A stretch of DNA of 64,000 nt from Alphaproteobacteria bacterium (GTDB taxonomy: Bacteria; Pseudomonadota; Alphaproteobacteria; SMXQ01): assembly GCA_009380075.1 (NCBI GenBank), contig WHSO01000005.1, positions 22,646 to 86,645 on the forward strand. Reading direction: 5' to 3'. Of the stretch, positions 45,672 to 55,536 are shown one piece after another. The notes below the pieces were generated by a model. It had not been told where the DNA came from, ran no database searches, and saw nothing but the letters and a program-made list of their open reading frames with translations. A program made the translations under genes and the position numbers. How positions within the stretch are numbered: the stretch's first letter is position 1; each line of letters begins with the position of its first letter.

Positions 45672-47780
45672 TCAGCCGCCCTCGCGCCGCCAGGCCCAGA
45701 TCATGGCGCCGAGCGCCAGCAGGAGTGCCAGCAGCGCCGGCAACAGGGGAATCTGGTTGACGCCGCGCACGATGTAATCGCCGTTGGCGCGCAGCCCCAG
45801 CCAGCCGCGTCCCGACATGGCGCGCCCGGGCTGCGGGCGGCGGACGTCCGGCATGCCGTCGACCAGCCAGAAGGTGCCGCCGCCAGTGGCCTTGGCCAGC
45901 GGCGCCAGAACCTTCTCCGTCGTCGTCACGTCGGCGAATTCGATCGGATTGAGGGTGCCGGCCGCGGCGAACACCGTCTTGTTCTTTTCCGCGTCGGTGA
46001 TGCGGTAGAGGCCGGGATCGGTGATCGTGATCACGCCGGTGGCGCGGCCGTCGCCGCGGTCCACCAGGGGCAGCTCGCTCTCGTCGCCCGACGGCGAGCG
46101 CACGGTGACCGGGCGCTCGTCCTTCTCCAGGCTCTGGCGGGTGACCGTGAGGCGCTGGCCCTGGATTTCCGCCCGCAAGTCGTTTTCCTCCAGGTCCGGT
46201 TCCTTCATCAGCCAGTGCGCGGTGCGGCGCAGCAGCTCCGCCTGCGGCCCGCCGCCGTCGAAACCACGCGCCCACAACCAGATCTGGTCGGTGAGCAACT
46301 GGGCAATCCGGCCCTTGCCGACGCGGTCGAGCGCCAGGACGGGACGGTCGTTCGCGCCCTTCATCACCACCACGCCGCGCCGCGTTTCGGCCTCCACCAG
46401 CCGGAGCCAGCGCCCCCAGGCGGGTTCCGCGCCCTGGGTCTCGGGGGCGCCCGGAAGATGCGCCGTCACCGGATGGCGTCGGCCGGCGTCGGTGATGTCG
46501 GCGCGGAAGGTCTGCTCGATCATCCGGCCGGTGGGTGCAAGCGGCAGGATTTCGCCCAGCGGCGTGCGGAACAGTCCCAGCGGCGTCGCCAGCGCCGGCC
46601 CACCCGCTTCAAGAATGGCGCCGCCGTCACGCACGTACTTGACGATGTTGTTGAGGTAGTTAACCGGCAGCACGCCGCGACGGTGGTAGCGGTCGAAGAT
46701 GATGAGGTCGAAATCGTCGAGCTTCTCCTCGAACAGCTCGCGCGTCGGGAAGGCGATCAGCGACAGTTCGTTGACCGGCGTGCCGTCCTGCTTCTCCGGC
46801 GGGCGCAGGATGGTGAAGTGGACGAGGTCAACCGCCGGGTCCGCCTTCAGGAGGTTGCGCCAGACCCGTTCGCCGGCGTGCGGCAGGCCCGACACCAGAA
46901 GCACCCGCAGCCGGTCGCGCACGCCGTTGATGACGACCGCGGCGCGGTTGTTGGCCATGGTCAGCTCGCCCGGCGCGCCCTCGACCTCGATCTCGAAGAC
47001 GTTGGGCCCGCCGTGGGCGACGGTGACGTCGACGGTGTGGCTGAACCCGGTGGTCAGGTCCATCTCACGCCGGTCGCCGCCGTCGCGCGCGATGGACAGG
47101 CGCGCGCGCCCGGTGCCGCCGCCCGATTCCTGGATGCGCAGGGTCAGGGTCGCGGATTCGCCGACGATGCCGAAGGTCGCCGCCTGTTCGACGACGAGGC
47201 GGCGGTCGCGCAGCGCGCGCGTGCCGGTGAGGATGCCGTGCAGGGGGCCGGAGAGGCCCATCTCGCGCGCCTCCTTTGGGGCATCATGGACTTGTCCATC
47301 GGTCAGCAGGATGGCGCCGGCGAAGCGTTGTGGCGGGATGTCGCCCAATGCACGCCCCAGCACCTCGAACAGGCGCGTGCCGCGGTCGCGCGGTGCCGCG
47401 ACATCCGTCGCTCCCGCGGCCGGAGGCGCCGGCTTGCCGGCGCGCAGGACGCGGACATCGAGGTCTTCTTCCCTGGCGAGCCGCTCGGTCAGGGACTTGA
47501 GCGCCTCCGCCGTCTGGGTCGGACGCGGCGCGATGTCCTGGGACCGGCTTTCGTCGACGACGATGACTGCCACGTCTTTCAGTGGCTCACGCAATTCCTC
47601 CTTGATGGCGGGGTTGGCGAGCAGGCCCGCGAGAACGGCGATGGCGGCGGCGCGGGTCACGGTGCCACGTGCACGGCGCCAGGCGGCGAAGGCGGCGAGG
47701 GCCGCGGCCATCGCGACGACGCCGATCAGCAGCTCCGGCGGCACCAGCGGTGCGAAGACGATGCTGGTCGCGCCGTTCAC
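45672..47780 (-). CDS. Large membrane protein of BatA/glutamine-amidotransferase-like superfamily (MoxR-associated cluster)
   Basis: 702 aa; VIVVDESRSQDI...DVRVLRAG, ILLTDGQVHDAP VWA-like segment; FDLIIFDRYHRRGVLPVNYLNNIVKYVRDGGAILEAGGPA; C-terminal TM. Confidence 0.8.
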   Translation of the reverse strand: MNGATSIVFAPLVPPELLIGVVAMAAALAAFAAWRRARGTVTRAAAIAVLAGLLANPAIKEELREPLKDVAVIVVDESRSQDIAPRPTQTAEALKSLTERLAREEDLDVRVLRAGKPAPPAAGATDVAAPRDRGTRLFEVLGRALGDIPPQRFAGAILLTDGQVHDAPKEAREMGLSGPLHGILTGTRALRDRRLVVEQAATFGIVGESATLTLRIQESGGGTGRARLSIARDGGDRREMDLTTGFSHTVDVTVAHGGPNVFEIEVEGAPGELTMANNRAAVVINGVRDRLRVLLVSGLPHAGERVWRNLLKADPAVDLVHFTILRPPEKQDGTPVNELSLIAFPTRELFEEKLDDFDLIIFDRYHRRGVLPVNYLNNIVKYVRDGGAILEAGGPALATPLGLFRTPLGEILPLAPTGRMIEQTFRADITDAGRRHPVTAHLPGAPETQGAEPAWGRWLRLVEAETRRGVVVMKGANDRPVLALDRVGKGRIAQLLTDQIWLWARGFDGGGPQAELLRRTAHWLMKEPDLEENDLRAEIQGQRLTVTRQSLEKDERPVTVRSPSGDESELPLVDRGDGRATGVITITDPGLYRITDAEKNKTVFAAAGTLNPIEFADVTTTEKVLAPLAKATGGGTFWLVDGMPDVRRPQPGRAMSGRGWLGLRANGDYIVRGVNQIPLLPALLALLLALGAMIWAWRREGG

Positions 47781-50623
47781 TGGCCGAGCCTTTCGAGGAT
47801 CGCCGGCACGTGGACCTGGTCCGCCTTGTAATTGCCGGTGAGCGCGTACATGACGACGTTGATGCCGAAGCGGTAGGCCATTTCGCGCTGGCGTGCGCCG
47901 CCCGGCACCACCGGGAACGATGGCTGCCCGGCCGAATCGACCGCCCAGGCGGCGGCAAAATCGTTGGCGCCGATGATGACGGACGAGACGCCGTCGTTGG
48001 CGTGGCCCGACAGGCGCTCGACCCAGATAGCGCCACCCGTCCAGCGGCCGGGAAATTCGCTGAGCAGGTAGAAGGCCTTGGTCAGGATGTGGCCCTTGGA
48101 GACCGGCATCAGCGCCGGGATGGCGAGACCGCGCAGGATGTCGCGCAGCTTGGCGGCACCCGGACCGGTTGTTCCTTCACCGCCCGGTTCGGTCAGCGTG
48201 GTCGGCGCCTGGTCCCGGGTATCGAACAGGATCATGCCGCCCGACGCGAGGTAGCGCGCGATGCGTTCGCGCGCGGTGGTGCTCGGGCTCGGCTGGGTGG
48301 GCGAAATCGGCCAGTAGAGGAACGGGAAGACAGCGATTTCGTCGCGCTCGATATCGACGGAGAGCGGCTCCTTCGGTTCCACCGACGTGCGCGTGCGCAG
48401 CATCAGGGAAAGGCCCTCAAGCCCGGCGCGGCTGACCTGATCGATCCCGGAATCGCCCGTCAGCACGTAGGCGAGCCGGGTCTCGAAGGTCGCTTCGGCG
48501 GCACGCTGGGAGTCGAAGGCGGCCGTGCCGTCCTGGGCGTGGGCGGTGCCGGACAAGATCAGCAACAGCACGACGACGGCCGCGCTGGCGCGTGCCGCAG
48601 GTACGCTTTTCGATTCACCGGTCTGGGCCGAGAACGGCCAATGGGACGGCGCCAGGCCACGCAGCACCAGGCCGATCCACATGTCGATCAGCAACAGCGC
48701 CAGCGCGGCGAACAGCAGCCACGGCTTGACGTCGAACTCGCTCGGTGCGGCCAGCGACAGTTCGGCAACATTCGCCGGAAGCGGCCCGATCGCGGCCAGT
48801 CCGGTCAGGCCACCCGCTAGGTTGAGGGCGACGCGGGCCGATTCGTTGCCGTAGAGGCCGGGCGGATTCTGCGCGCTGACCGCCGGCGTGGTGTTGACCG
48901 TCGCTGCGGTGCCAGCGGTCTTCGGTTCCGGTGCCCCGGCGGCGGCGCGGTCCGCGGTTTCCGACAACGGTTGTGCCGAAGGTGGGGGATCGCCCATGCG
49001 GCCGAAGCCATCCAGCGCCGAAACCGGCGGTAGTGCCTGGGTACGGGCGCCGGACACGCCCTGGCTTACGGCGACGACACGGCGCAGCATCTCGACGAAC
49101 AGGCCGGACAACGCAAGGTTCGACCAGTCGGTATTGGCCGTGGTGTGGATCAGGATGGTACGCCCGCGCCCGCGGTCGGCTGCCGTCACCAGCGGGGTGC
49201 CGTCGGCAAGTCGGGCCCAGGTATGGTTGGGCAGGTCGAGCGCGGGCTGCGCCAGGACCTGCCGGTTGATCAGGATTTCGTCGGGAACCTGGGCCCCGGC
49301 GAAGGGCGAGGCGTCGTCGAACGGCGCCAGTTTCGCCGGCTGTGACCACGACATGGCGCCGCCGAGGGTGCGGTCGCCGCGGCGCAGCATCACTGGCAGG
49401 AGGTCGTCGGCGTTCTGGGCGACGCGGGGCCCGGCGAAGCGCAGCAACGTGCCGCCCTGTTCCATCCACGACTTGATCGCGCCGCGCGCGGATTCGCCCA
49501 GTCCCGCCGCATCGGGCACGATCAGCACCGCGAGCGGCCGGGCGAGAAGCTCCTGCGCCGTGCCGCGGCGCACCTCGGCGTAAGGGGTGAGCGCGCGTTC
49601 GAGATAGAACAGTTCCGACAGCAGCGGCTGCGCCTCGGACCGGCTGGCGCGGTTGGTGACGATGCCGACGGGACGCCGGCGATAGCGCTCGTCCACCAGC
49701 GCCACGGCGGCGGCGCTGCGGACGTCCTCCAGCTCGAGGCGGGCGAGCCGGTTGCGCAGCTCCGTCGGCAGGTTGACCGCGGCTTCGGCGGTTTTCGCGC
49801 CATTGGCAAATCCGACCCGCTCGCGCAGTACGATGCGCCCGCGCTCGTCAAGCCCGCGCACCCAGTGGGCGGCGGCGGGGCCGGCCTCGGCGCGCAGCAG
49901 CTTGAGGATCAGGCGCGGTTCCCCGGCGGGCGGCGGCACCAGAGCGACGGCGCCGGCGCCGCGCGGATCGTTCATGACCGTGACGGTTCCGCGCTGCTGC
50001 AGCGCGCGCACGAAATCCTGCGCCCTGCCGTCGTCGACCCCATCGGACAGCCACACGATGTTGGCGGGATCGTTAAAGCGCGCGGCGCGGAAGGCTTCGA
50101 GCGCCCGTCCCCGCGCCGTCGGCCACGGCTTGGGCTGCAGCACCTCGGCGGCGCTGCGCGCCGCCGCCCCGGTCAGAAGGTTGCTCGCCCGGATCGCCGC
50201 GCCATCGGCAGGCGGCGCGGTACCGAGCAGCATGACCGGACGGCCCGTGCGTTCGGCGCGGGCGATGAGATTGTCGATCGCCTTCTGGCGGTCGGTCCAG
50301 CCACGGGCAGCGGCGAAACCGTCGTCCACGACCAGCACCAGCGGCCCGCTCTCGGCGAACCGGTCACCGGCGTTCCACAGCGGATGGGCGAGGCCGAGGA
50401 TCACCAGAGTCGCCACGATCATGCGCAGCAGGATGAGCCACCAAGGCGTGCGCGACGGCGTCTGTTCGTCCTGGTTGAGGCCGAACAGCAGCAGGATGGC
50501 CGGGAAACGCAGCAGCCGCGGCGCCGGCGGCGTCACCCGGAGCAGCCACCACAGGATCGGCAGCCCGGCCAGCGCAACCAGCAGCCACGGCGCAGCGAAG
50601 GAGAGGGCGCCCATGCTCAGCAT
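47777..50623 (-). CDS. BatA-like N-terminus plus DUF4159 C-terminal domain protein
   Basis: N-term FAAPWLLVALAGLPILWWLLRVTPPAPRLLRFPAILLL; C-term LAYVLTGDSGIDQVSRAGLEGLSLMLRTRTSVEPKEPLSVDIERDEIAVFPFLYWPI...YRFGINVVMYALTGNYKADQVH typical of DUF4159. Confidence 0.87.
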   Translation of the reverse strand: MLSMGALSFAAPWLLVALAGLPILWWLLRVTPPAPRLLRFPAILLLFGLNQDEQTPSRTPWWLILLRMIVATLVILGLAHPLWNAGDRFAESGPLVLVVDDGFAAARGWTDRQKAIDNLIARAERTGRPVMLLGTAPPADGAAIRASNLLTGAAARSAAEVLQPKPWPTARGRALEAFRAARFNDPANIVWLSDGVDDGRAQDFVRALQQRGTVTVMNDPRGAGAVALVPPPAGEPRLILKLLRAEAGPAAAHWVRGLDERGRIVLRERVGFANGAKTAEAAVNLPTELRNRLARLELEDVRSAAAVALVDERYRRRPVGIVTNRASRSEAQPLLSELFYLERALTPYAEVRRGTAQELLARPLAVLIVPDAAGLGESARGAIKSWMEQGGTLLRFAGPRVAQNADDLLPVMLRRGDRTLGGAMSWSQPAKLAPFDDASPFAGAQVPDEILINRQVLAQPALDLPNHTWARLADGTPLVTAADRGRGRTILIHTTANTDWSNLALSGLFVEMLRRVVAVSQGVSGARTQALPPVSALDGFGRMGDPPPSAQPLSETADRAAAGAPEPKTAGTAATVNTTPAVSAQNPPGLYGNESARVALNLAGGLTGLAAIGPLPANVAELSLAAPSEFDVKPWLLFAALALLLIDMWIGLVLRGLAPSHWPFSAQTGESKSVPAARASAAVVVLLLILSGTAHAQDGTAAFDSQRAAEATFETRLAYVLTGDSGIDQVSRAGLEGLSLMLRTRTSVEPKEPLSVDIERDEIAVFPFLYWPISPTQPSPSTTARERIARYLASGGMILFDTRDQAPTTLTEPGGEGTTGPGAAKLRDILRGLAIPALMPVSKGHILTKAFYLLSEFPGRWTGGAIWVERLSGHANDGVSSVIIGANDFAAAWAVDSAGQPSFPVVPGGARQREMAYRFGINVVMYALTGNYKADQVHVPAILERLGQ

Positions 50624-50654
50624 GGCGCCGCCTCACGCCTTGCGATGCCGCGCC

Positions 50655-51581
50655 TCACCATGACCGAACCCCGCCCGCCGGCACCGGTGGCAACGACAGC
50701 GCGGCATGGAGCGCCAGAAGCGCCTCCGCCGCCGGCCGATCCGTGTGATGCAGTGTGAACGACCAGGCGTTGCGCCGCGCCAGCCGGCCCAGCGCTTCTC
50801 GCCGCGCCGACAGGCGGTCGTGATACGGCCCGCGCACCGATTCGGTCCGGTTGATCAGGGTGTTGCCCTCGTTCTCGAGCCCTTCGAACCGGATGCGTCC
50901 GGCAAAGGGCAGGGATTCCTCCGCCGGGTCGAGCACTTGCACCAGGTGGCCTTGCAGGCCGCGGGCGGCATAAGTTCCGACGGCGGCGGTGATGTCGTCG
51001 AGGGGGCCGAGGAAATCGGAGAACAGCGCAATATGTGCGTAGCGTGGCAGCGGTTCGAGGGGCGGTACATTGGCGGCCTGCGCGCCGGGCCGGGCCAGCA
51101 CCGCCGCCATGCGCGCGAGCGCGCCGCGCCCGGTTGCCGGGGCGCGGCCTTCGCCGGACAGCGCCACGTGTTCGCCGGCGCGCATCAGCAGCGCGGCGAG
51201 CGCGAGGGTAAGAAGCTTCGCACGTTCCGCCTTGGGCTCGAGACGGCGCGAGGACGCGTAATCCATCGACGCCGAGCCGTCGCACCACAGCCACACCGAT
51301 TGGGCGGCGACCCATTCCTGTTCGCGGATGAAGACCTGGCCGGACTTGGCGGTCTGGCGCCAGTCGATGCGCTGGGCCGGGTCGCCCGGCTGGTAATGCC
51401 GGAACTGCCAGAAGGTTTCGCCCGGTCCCATGCGCCGGCGGCCGTGCACGCCCTGCATCACCGTCGCGGCGATGCGCTGCGCGCGCACCAGGAGCGGTGG
51501 CAGGTGTGCACCTGCCGCTTCCGCCCTCTGCAGGCGGGCCAGGGCCTTGTCGGCTCTCGGGGCGCCCTCCGGCTCGGCCAT
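50655..51581 (-). CDS. DUF58 domain-containing protein
   Basis: GRRRMGPGETFWQFRHYQPGDPAQRIDWRQTAKSGQVFIREQEWVAAQSVWLWCDGSASMDY. Confidence 0.93.
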   Translation of the reverse strand: MAEPEGAPRADKALARLQRAEAAGAHLPPLLVRAQRIAATVMQGVHGRRRMGPGETFWQFRHYQPGDPAQRIDWRQTAKSGQVFIREQEWVAAQSVWLWCDGSASMDYASSRRLEPKAERAKLLTLALAALLMRAGEHVALSGEGRAPATGRGALARMAAVLARPGAQAANVPPLEPLPRYAHIALFSDFLGPLDDITAAVGTYAARGLQGHLVQVLDPAEESLPFAGRIRFEGLENEGNTLINRTESVRGPYHDRLSARREALGRLARRNAWSFTLHHTDRPAAEALLALHAALSLPPVPAGGVRSW

Positions 51582-51591
51582 GCGGCGGCGC

Positions 51592-52608
51592 TCAGGCCAG
51601 GGGTTCGGCGAGGCGGTCGATCACCTGATCCATGGTGACGCCGTCGGCGCGCGCGGCAAAGGTCAGGGCCATGCGGTGGCGCAGCACGGGATGGGCCAGC
51701 GCCACCACGTCGTCCACCGAGGGCGCGAGACGTCCCTCCAGCACCGCACGGGCGCGGGCGGCGAGCATCAGGGCCTGACTTGCCCGCGGGCCAGGACCCC
51801 AGGCGATGGTGGCGTCGGTGTCGGTATCGCCGACCCCCGGTCGCCCGGCACGAACCAGCGCCAGGATCGCCTCGACCACCGAGTCGCCCACCGGTATCCG
51901 CCGCACCAGGCGCTGGGCCGCGATCAGCTCATCCGCCGTCAGCACGGGGCGGGGCTCGGCGTCGACGGCGCCGGTGGTGGCCAGCAGCATCGCCCGCTCG
52001 GCCTCCTTGTCGGGGTAGCGCACGTCGATCTGCAGAAGGAAACGGTCGAGCTGCGCTTCCGGCAGCGGATAGGTTCCTTCCTGTTCCAGCGGGTTCTGGG
52101 TGGCGAGGACATGGAACGGGCGGGGCAGGTCGTGGGTGACGCCGGCCACCGACACGGCGTGCTCCTGCATTGCCTGCAGGAGCGCCGACTGGGTGCGCGG
52201 GCTGGCACGGTTGATCTCGTCCGCCATGAGCAGCTGGCAGAACACCGGTCCCTTGATGAAGCGGAAGCTGCGGGCGCCGGCGTCGGTCTCCTCCAGCACC
52301 TCGGAGCCGAGAATATCGGCGGGCATCAGGTCGGGGGTGAACTGGATACGCTTGTCGTCGAGACCCAGCACGATGCCCAGCGTGCGCACGAGGCGGGTCT
52401 TGGCGAGCCCGGGAACGCCGATCAGCAGGCCATGCCCGCCGGCAAGAAGGGTAATGAGGGTTTCGTCCACGACCTGCTTCTGGCCGAAGATGATTTCGCC
52501 TATGGCGGCGCGCACGTCCTGCAGGCGATTGCCGAGCCTTTCGATGTCGGCAGCGAGTTCACGCGCGTCCGCTTGGGCCTGGGCGGAAGGTGTGTCGGTG
52601 ATGGTCAT
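51592..52608 (-). CDS. MoxR-family AAA+ ATPase
   Basis: IFGQKQVVDETLITLLAGGHGLLIGVPGLAKTRLVRTLG, ADEINRASPRTQSALLQAMQE, ATQNPLEQEGTYPLPEAQLDRF. Confidence 0.96.
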   Translation of the reverse strand: MTITDTPSAQAQADARELAADIERLGNRLQDVRAAIGEIIFGQKQVVDETLITLLAGGHGLLIGVPGLAKTRLVRTLGIVLGLDDKRIQFTPDLMPADILGSEVLEETDAGARSFRFIKGPVFCQLLMADEINRASPRTQSALLQAMQEHAVSVAGVTHDLPRPFHVLATQNPLEQEGTYPLPEAQLDRFLLQIDVRYPDKEAERAMLLATTGAVDAEPRPVLTADELIAAQRLVRRIPVGDSVVEAILALVRAGRPGVGDTDTDATIAWGPGPRASQALMLAARARAVLEGRLAPSVDDVVALAHPVLRHRMALTFAARADGVTMDQVIDRLAEPLA

Positions 52609-52747
52609 GAACAGAATCCTCTAACACCATCGGCGCGCCGACCCCGATCCGGCGAACCTGCCCGGGGCGTCGTGGTCGCGCGCCTCGGGGCACGGTTGAC
52701 GCAAGAAACGCCTTTACCACGGTCGAATCAGTATAGGATGATTCCCG

Positions 52748-53266
52748 GTGCTTTCCATACCGGGCAAATGGGCTGAAATTGTGGCGGAAATCACCGAAAT
52801 CGGGGCTGGAGAACGTTTTCGTATCCTCGCCGACGGGACTTGGTTGCACGAAGGCCGTCCGATCACGCGGCCGGCCCTGATGCGCCTGTTCGGGAGCGCG
52901 CTCCGGCGTATGCCGGACGGCGGCCACTGGCTGGTGACGCCGACCGAAAGGATTCCGGTCGCGGTGGATGACGCACCCTTCGTTGCCGTGGCGATGGCGG
53001 CGGAGGGCGCCGGCCGCGACGCCGCGATCCGGTTCCGCACCAATATCGATTCCTGGGTCCGGCTCGACGCCAATCACCCCCTCCGGATTGCCGGCGGCGC
53101 CAAGGGGCCGCGGCCCTATGTCGGCCTCGATGGCGGGCTCGAGGCACTGATCGCGCGCAGCGTCTACTACGACCTTGCCGCGCACGCCGTGACGGGGCCG
53201 GACGGCCGCGCCGGCGTGTGGAGCGCCGGCCGTTTCTTCCCGCTCGTGCCGGAAGCCGCGTCGTGA
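52748..53266 (+). CDS. DUF1285 domain-containing protein
   Basis: FRILADGTWLHEGRPITRPALMRLFGSALRRMPDGGHWLVTPTERIPVAVDDAPFVAV, SVYYDLAAHAV. Confidence 0.88.
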   Translation: MLSIPGKWAEIVAEITEIGAGERFRILADGTWLHEGRPITRPALMRLFGSALRRMPDGGHWLVTPTERIPVAVDDAPFVAVAMAAEGAGRDAAIRFRTNIDSWVRLDANHPLRIAGGAKGPRPYVGLDGGLEALIARSVYYDLAAHAVTGPDGRAGVWSAGRFFPLVPEAAS

Positions 53267-53937
53267 CCGTGATCGACGCCCGGGATTTTGCCGACCGCAT
53301 CCGGCCGCACCTCAAGGCACCTGAGGCGGCCTATGCGGCACCCCGGTTTCGCATCGGTTTCGGCGCCGAGGAGAAGTTCCTCGACGTCGCCGAGGTCGGG
53401 ACACGGTACCGGCCCGCGGCGGTTCTGGTGCCGGTCATCGACAGGCCCGACGGCGCGACGGTGCTGCTGACGCGGCGCTGCTCCCACCTGCCGGACCACG
53501 GCGGGCAGATCAGCTTCCCCGGCGGGCGCGTGGAGGACGGCGACGACGGCCCGGTGGAAGCCGCGCTGCGCGAGGCGCAGGAAGAGGTCGGCCTGCCGCA
53601 CGGGCACGAGGTGCGTGTCGTCGGCGCGCTGGAAACGCGCGGTACGGTGTCGAATTACCGGGTCACGCCGGTGATCGCTGTGGTCGCGCCATTCGTGCCC
53701 CGCGCCCAGGAGGACGAGGTCGAGGAAATCTTCGAGGTGCCGCTCGATTTTGTCCTCGACCCGGACCGGCACGAAGGGCTCCGCGTGTCACCCGCCGACG
53801 GACGGCCGCGACAGATGTACGCGATCCGCTACGGCGGGCACTTCATCTTCGGCTTTACCGCCCGGATTCTGGTACAATTGACGGAAATTTGGTTGGGAGG
53901 CAATTACGCGCCGGACATCAGCCTGTTCGGCAACTGA
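53263..53937 (+). CDS. CoA pyrophosphatase (NUDIX)
   Basis: HLPDHGGQISFPGGRVEDGDDGPVEAALREAQEEVGLP NUDIX box; start GTG 53263 overlapping DUF1285 stop. Confidence 0.93.
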   Translation: MTVIDARDFADRIRPHLKAPEAAYAAPRFRIGFGAEEKFLDVAEVGTRYRPAAVLVPVIDRPDGATVLLTRRCSHLPDHGGQISFPGGRVEDGDDGPVEAALREAQEEVGLPHGHEVRVVGALETRGTVSNYRVTPVIAVVAPFVPRAQEDEVEEIFEVPLDFVLDPDRHEGLRVSPADGRPRQMYAIRYGGHFIFGFTARILVQLTEIWLGGNYAPDISLFGN

Positions 53938-53943
53938 GGTGAT

Positions 53944-54228
53944 ATGTTCAGACTTTTCTTCACGTTTGTGCTGCCGTTGATTGCGCCGACGGGGCTCTAC
54001 CTCGCATGGAACTGGATCCAGTTGCGCCGGATCGCTTCCGGCAAGCGGGCGGAGCCAACCCCCACCTTCGCTGAAATGCCCTGGCTGGTGCTGGCTGGCG
54101 CCGGCGTGTCCATGCTCGTCGTGACGCTTCTCGCCTTTGCGGTGATGGGCGGCGGCGCCGAGCCCGGCAGCACGTATGTTCCGCCACACATGGAGAACGG
54201 CAAGCTGGTGCCGGCCGAAACGCGCTGA
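53944..54228 (+). CDS. Small membrane protein (DUF6111-like)
   Basis: 94 aa; MFRLFFTFVLPLIAPTGLYLAWNWIQLRR...; two TM segments; conserved position upstream of the CCA transferase. Confidence 0.75.
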   Translation: MFRLFFTFVLPLIAPTGLYLAWNWIQLRRIASGKRAEPTPTFAEMPWLVLAGAGVSMLVVTLLAFAVMGGGAEPGSTYVPPHMENGKLVPAETR

Positions 54229-54232
54229 TCCC

Positions 54233-55519
54233 ATGACCGCGCACCCGACGCTTCCGCCGCAGCCCTGGATGACGGACCCGGCGACGCGCGCGGTAATGGC
54301 GGCGCTCGCGCCGGGCGGGCCGCCGCGATTTGTCGGTGGTTGCGTGCGCGACGCGCTGTGCGGATTCCCGCGTGTCGGCGATATCGACATTGCCACGCCG
54401 ACACCACCGGACCGGGTCCTGGAGCTTCTCGCCGCCGCGGCGATCCGCGCGATCCCCACCGGCATCGCCCACGGCACGGTGACGGCGGTGGTGGGTGCCC
54501 GGTCTTTCGAGATCACGACGCTGCGCCGCGACGTCCGGACCTATGGCCGCCACGCCGACGTCGCCTTTACCGACGACTGGCGCGAGGATGCCGCGCGGCG
54601 CGACTTCACCATCAACGCCATGTCGCTGAGCGAGGCGGGGGAGCTGTTCGACTATTTCGGCGGTCGCGAGGACTTGGCGGCGGGGCGTGTGCGCTTCGTC
54701 GGGGATGCGGCGACGCGCATACGAGAGGACGTGCTGCGGCTGCTGCGTTTCTTCCGGTTTCATGCCTGTTACGGCAAGGGCGCGCCCGACCCTTCGGCCC
54801 TGGCCGCGGCGGGTGCGGCGGCGCACCTGACGCCGGGCCTTTCGGGCGAGCGTGTCTGGGCCGAACTGTCGCGCATCCTGATGGCGACGGATCCGGCGGC
54901 GGCGTTGACGCTGATGGAGGATGCGGGGGTTCTGGTCCACGTTCTGCCGGCCTGGCTGGACGATGGCGGCCGGGGTATCGCGAGGCTCCGTGCGCTCGTG
55001 GCCATCGAGGCGGCGGAAGGGCTGGCCCAGACGCCCGATCCCGTGCGCCGCCTCGCCGCGGTGCTGGACAGCGACCCCGGAGCGGCGGATGCGACGGCGG
55101 AACGCCTCCGGCTGTCGCGGGACGCGAGGGTGCGGCTCGGCCGTCTCGCCGTCGCGGGCACGTCGGTTGCCGTCGACACGAGCCCGGCCGACGCGCGGCG
55201 CGCGATCTACCGTGACGGCGCGGAACGGTTCCGCGATTGTGTGCTGCTGTCGTGGGCGGCCGAGTGGGCGGAGGGACGCGACGCCCACAGCGCCCGGGAC
55301 GCGGCGATGGCCTATGGGGCGCTGCTCGAGGTTGCCCGCATCTTCGTGCCGCCTGTGTTTCCGCTTTCGGGTGCCGACGCGGCGGCCGCCGGCCTGTCTC
55401 CCGGCCCGGCTATGGGCGTTGCGTTGCGTGCGGTGGAGGACTGGTGGCTGGCGCGGGACTTCCGCCCCGGCCGCGACGAACTGCTCGCCCGGCTCAGGGC
55501 GGAAATCGCCAGGAGTTGA
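54233..55519 (+). CDS. CCA tRNA nucleotidyltransferase / poly(A) polymerase family
   Basis: PRFVGGCVRDALCGFPRVGDIDIATPTPPDRV, RRDFTINAMSLSEAGELFDYFGGREDLAAGRVRFVGDAATRIREDVLRLLRFFRF. Confidence 0.95.
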   Translation: MTAHPTLPPQPWMTDPATRAVMAALAPGGPPRFVGGCVRDALCGFPRVGDIDIATPTPPDRVLELLAAAAIRAIPTGIAHGTVTAVVGARSFEITTLRRDVRTYGRHADVAFTDDWREDAARRDFTINAMSLSEAGELFDYFGGREDLAAGRVRFVGDAATRIREDVLRLLRFFRFHACYGKGAPDPSALAAAGAAAHLTPGLSGERVWAELSRILMATDPAAALTLMEDAGVLVHVLPAWLDDGGRGIARLRALVAIEAAEGLAQTPDPVRRLAAVLDSDPGAADATAERLRLSRDARVRLGRLAVAGTSVAVDTSPADARRAIYRDGAERFRDCVLLSWAAEWAEGRDAHSARDAAMAYGALLEVARIFVPPVFPLSGADAAAAGLSPGPAMGVALRAVEDWWLARDFRPGRDELLARLRAEIARS

Positions 55520-55536
55520 CGTTTTTTCCGGCGACG

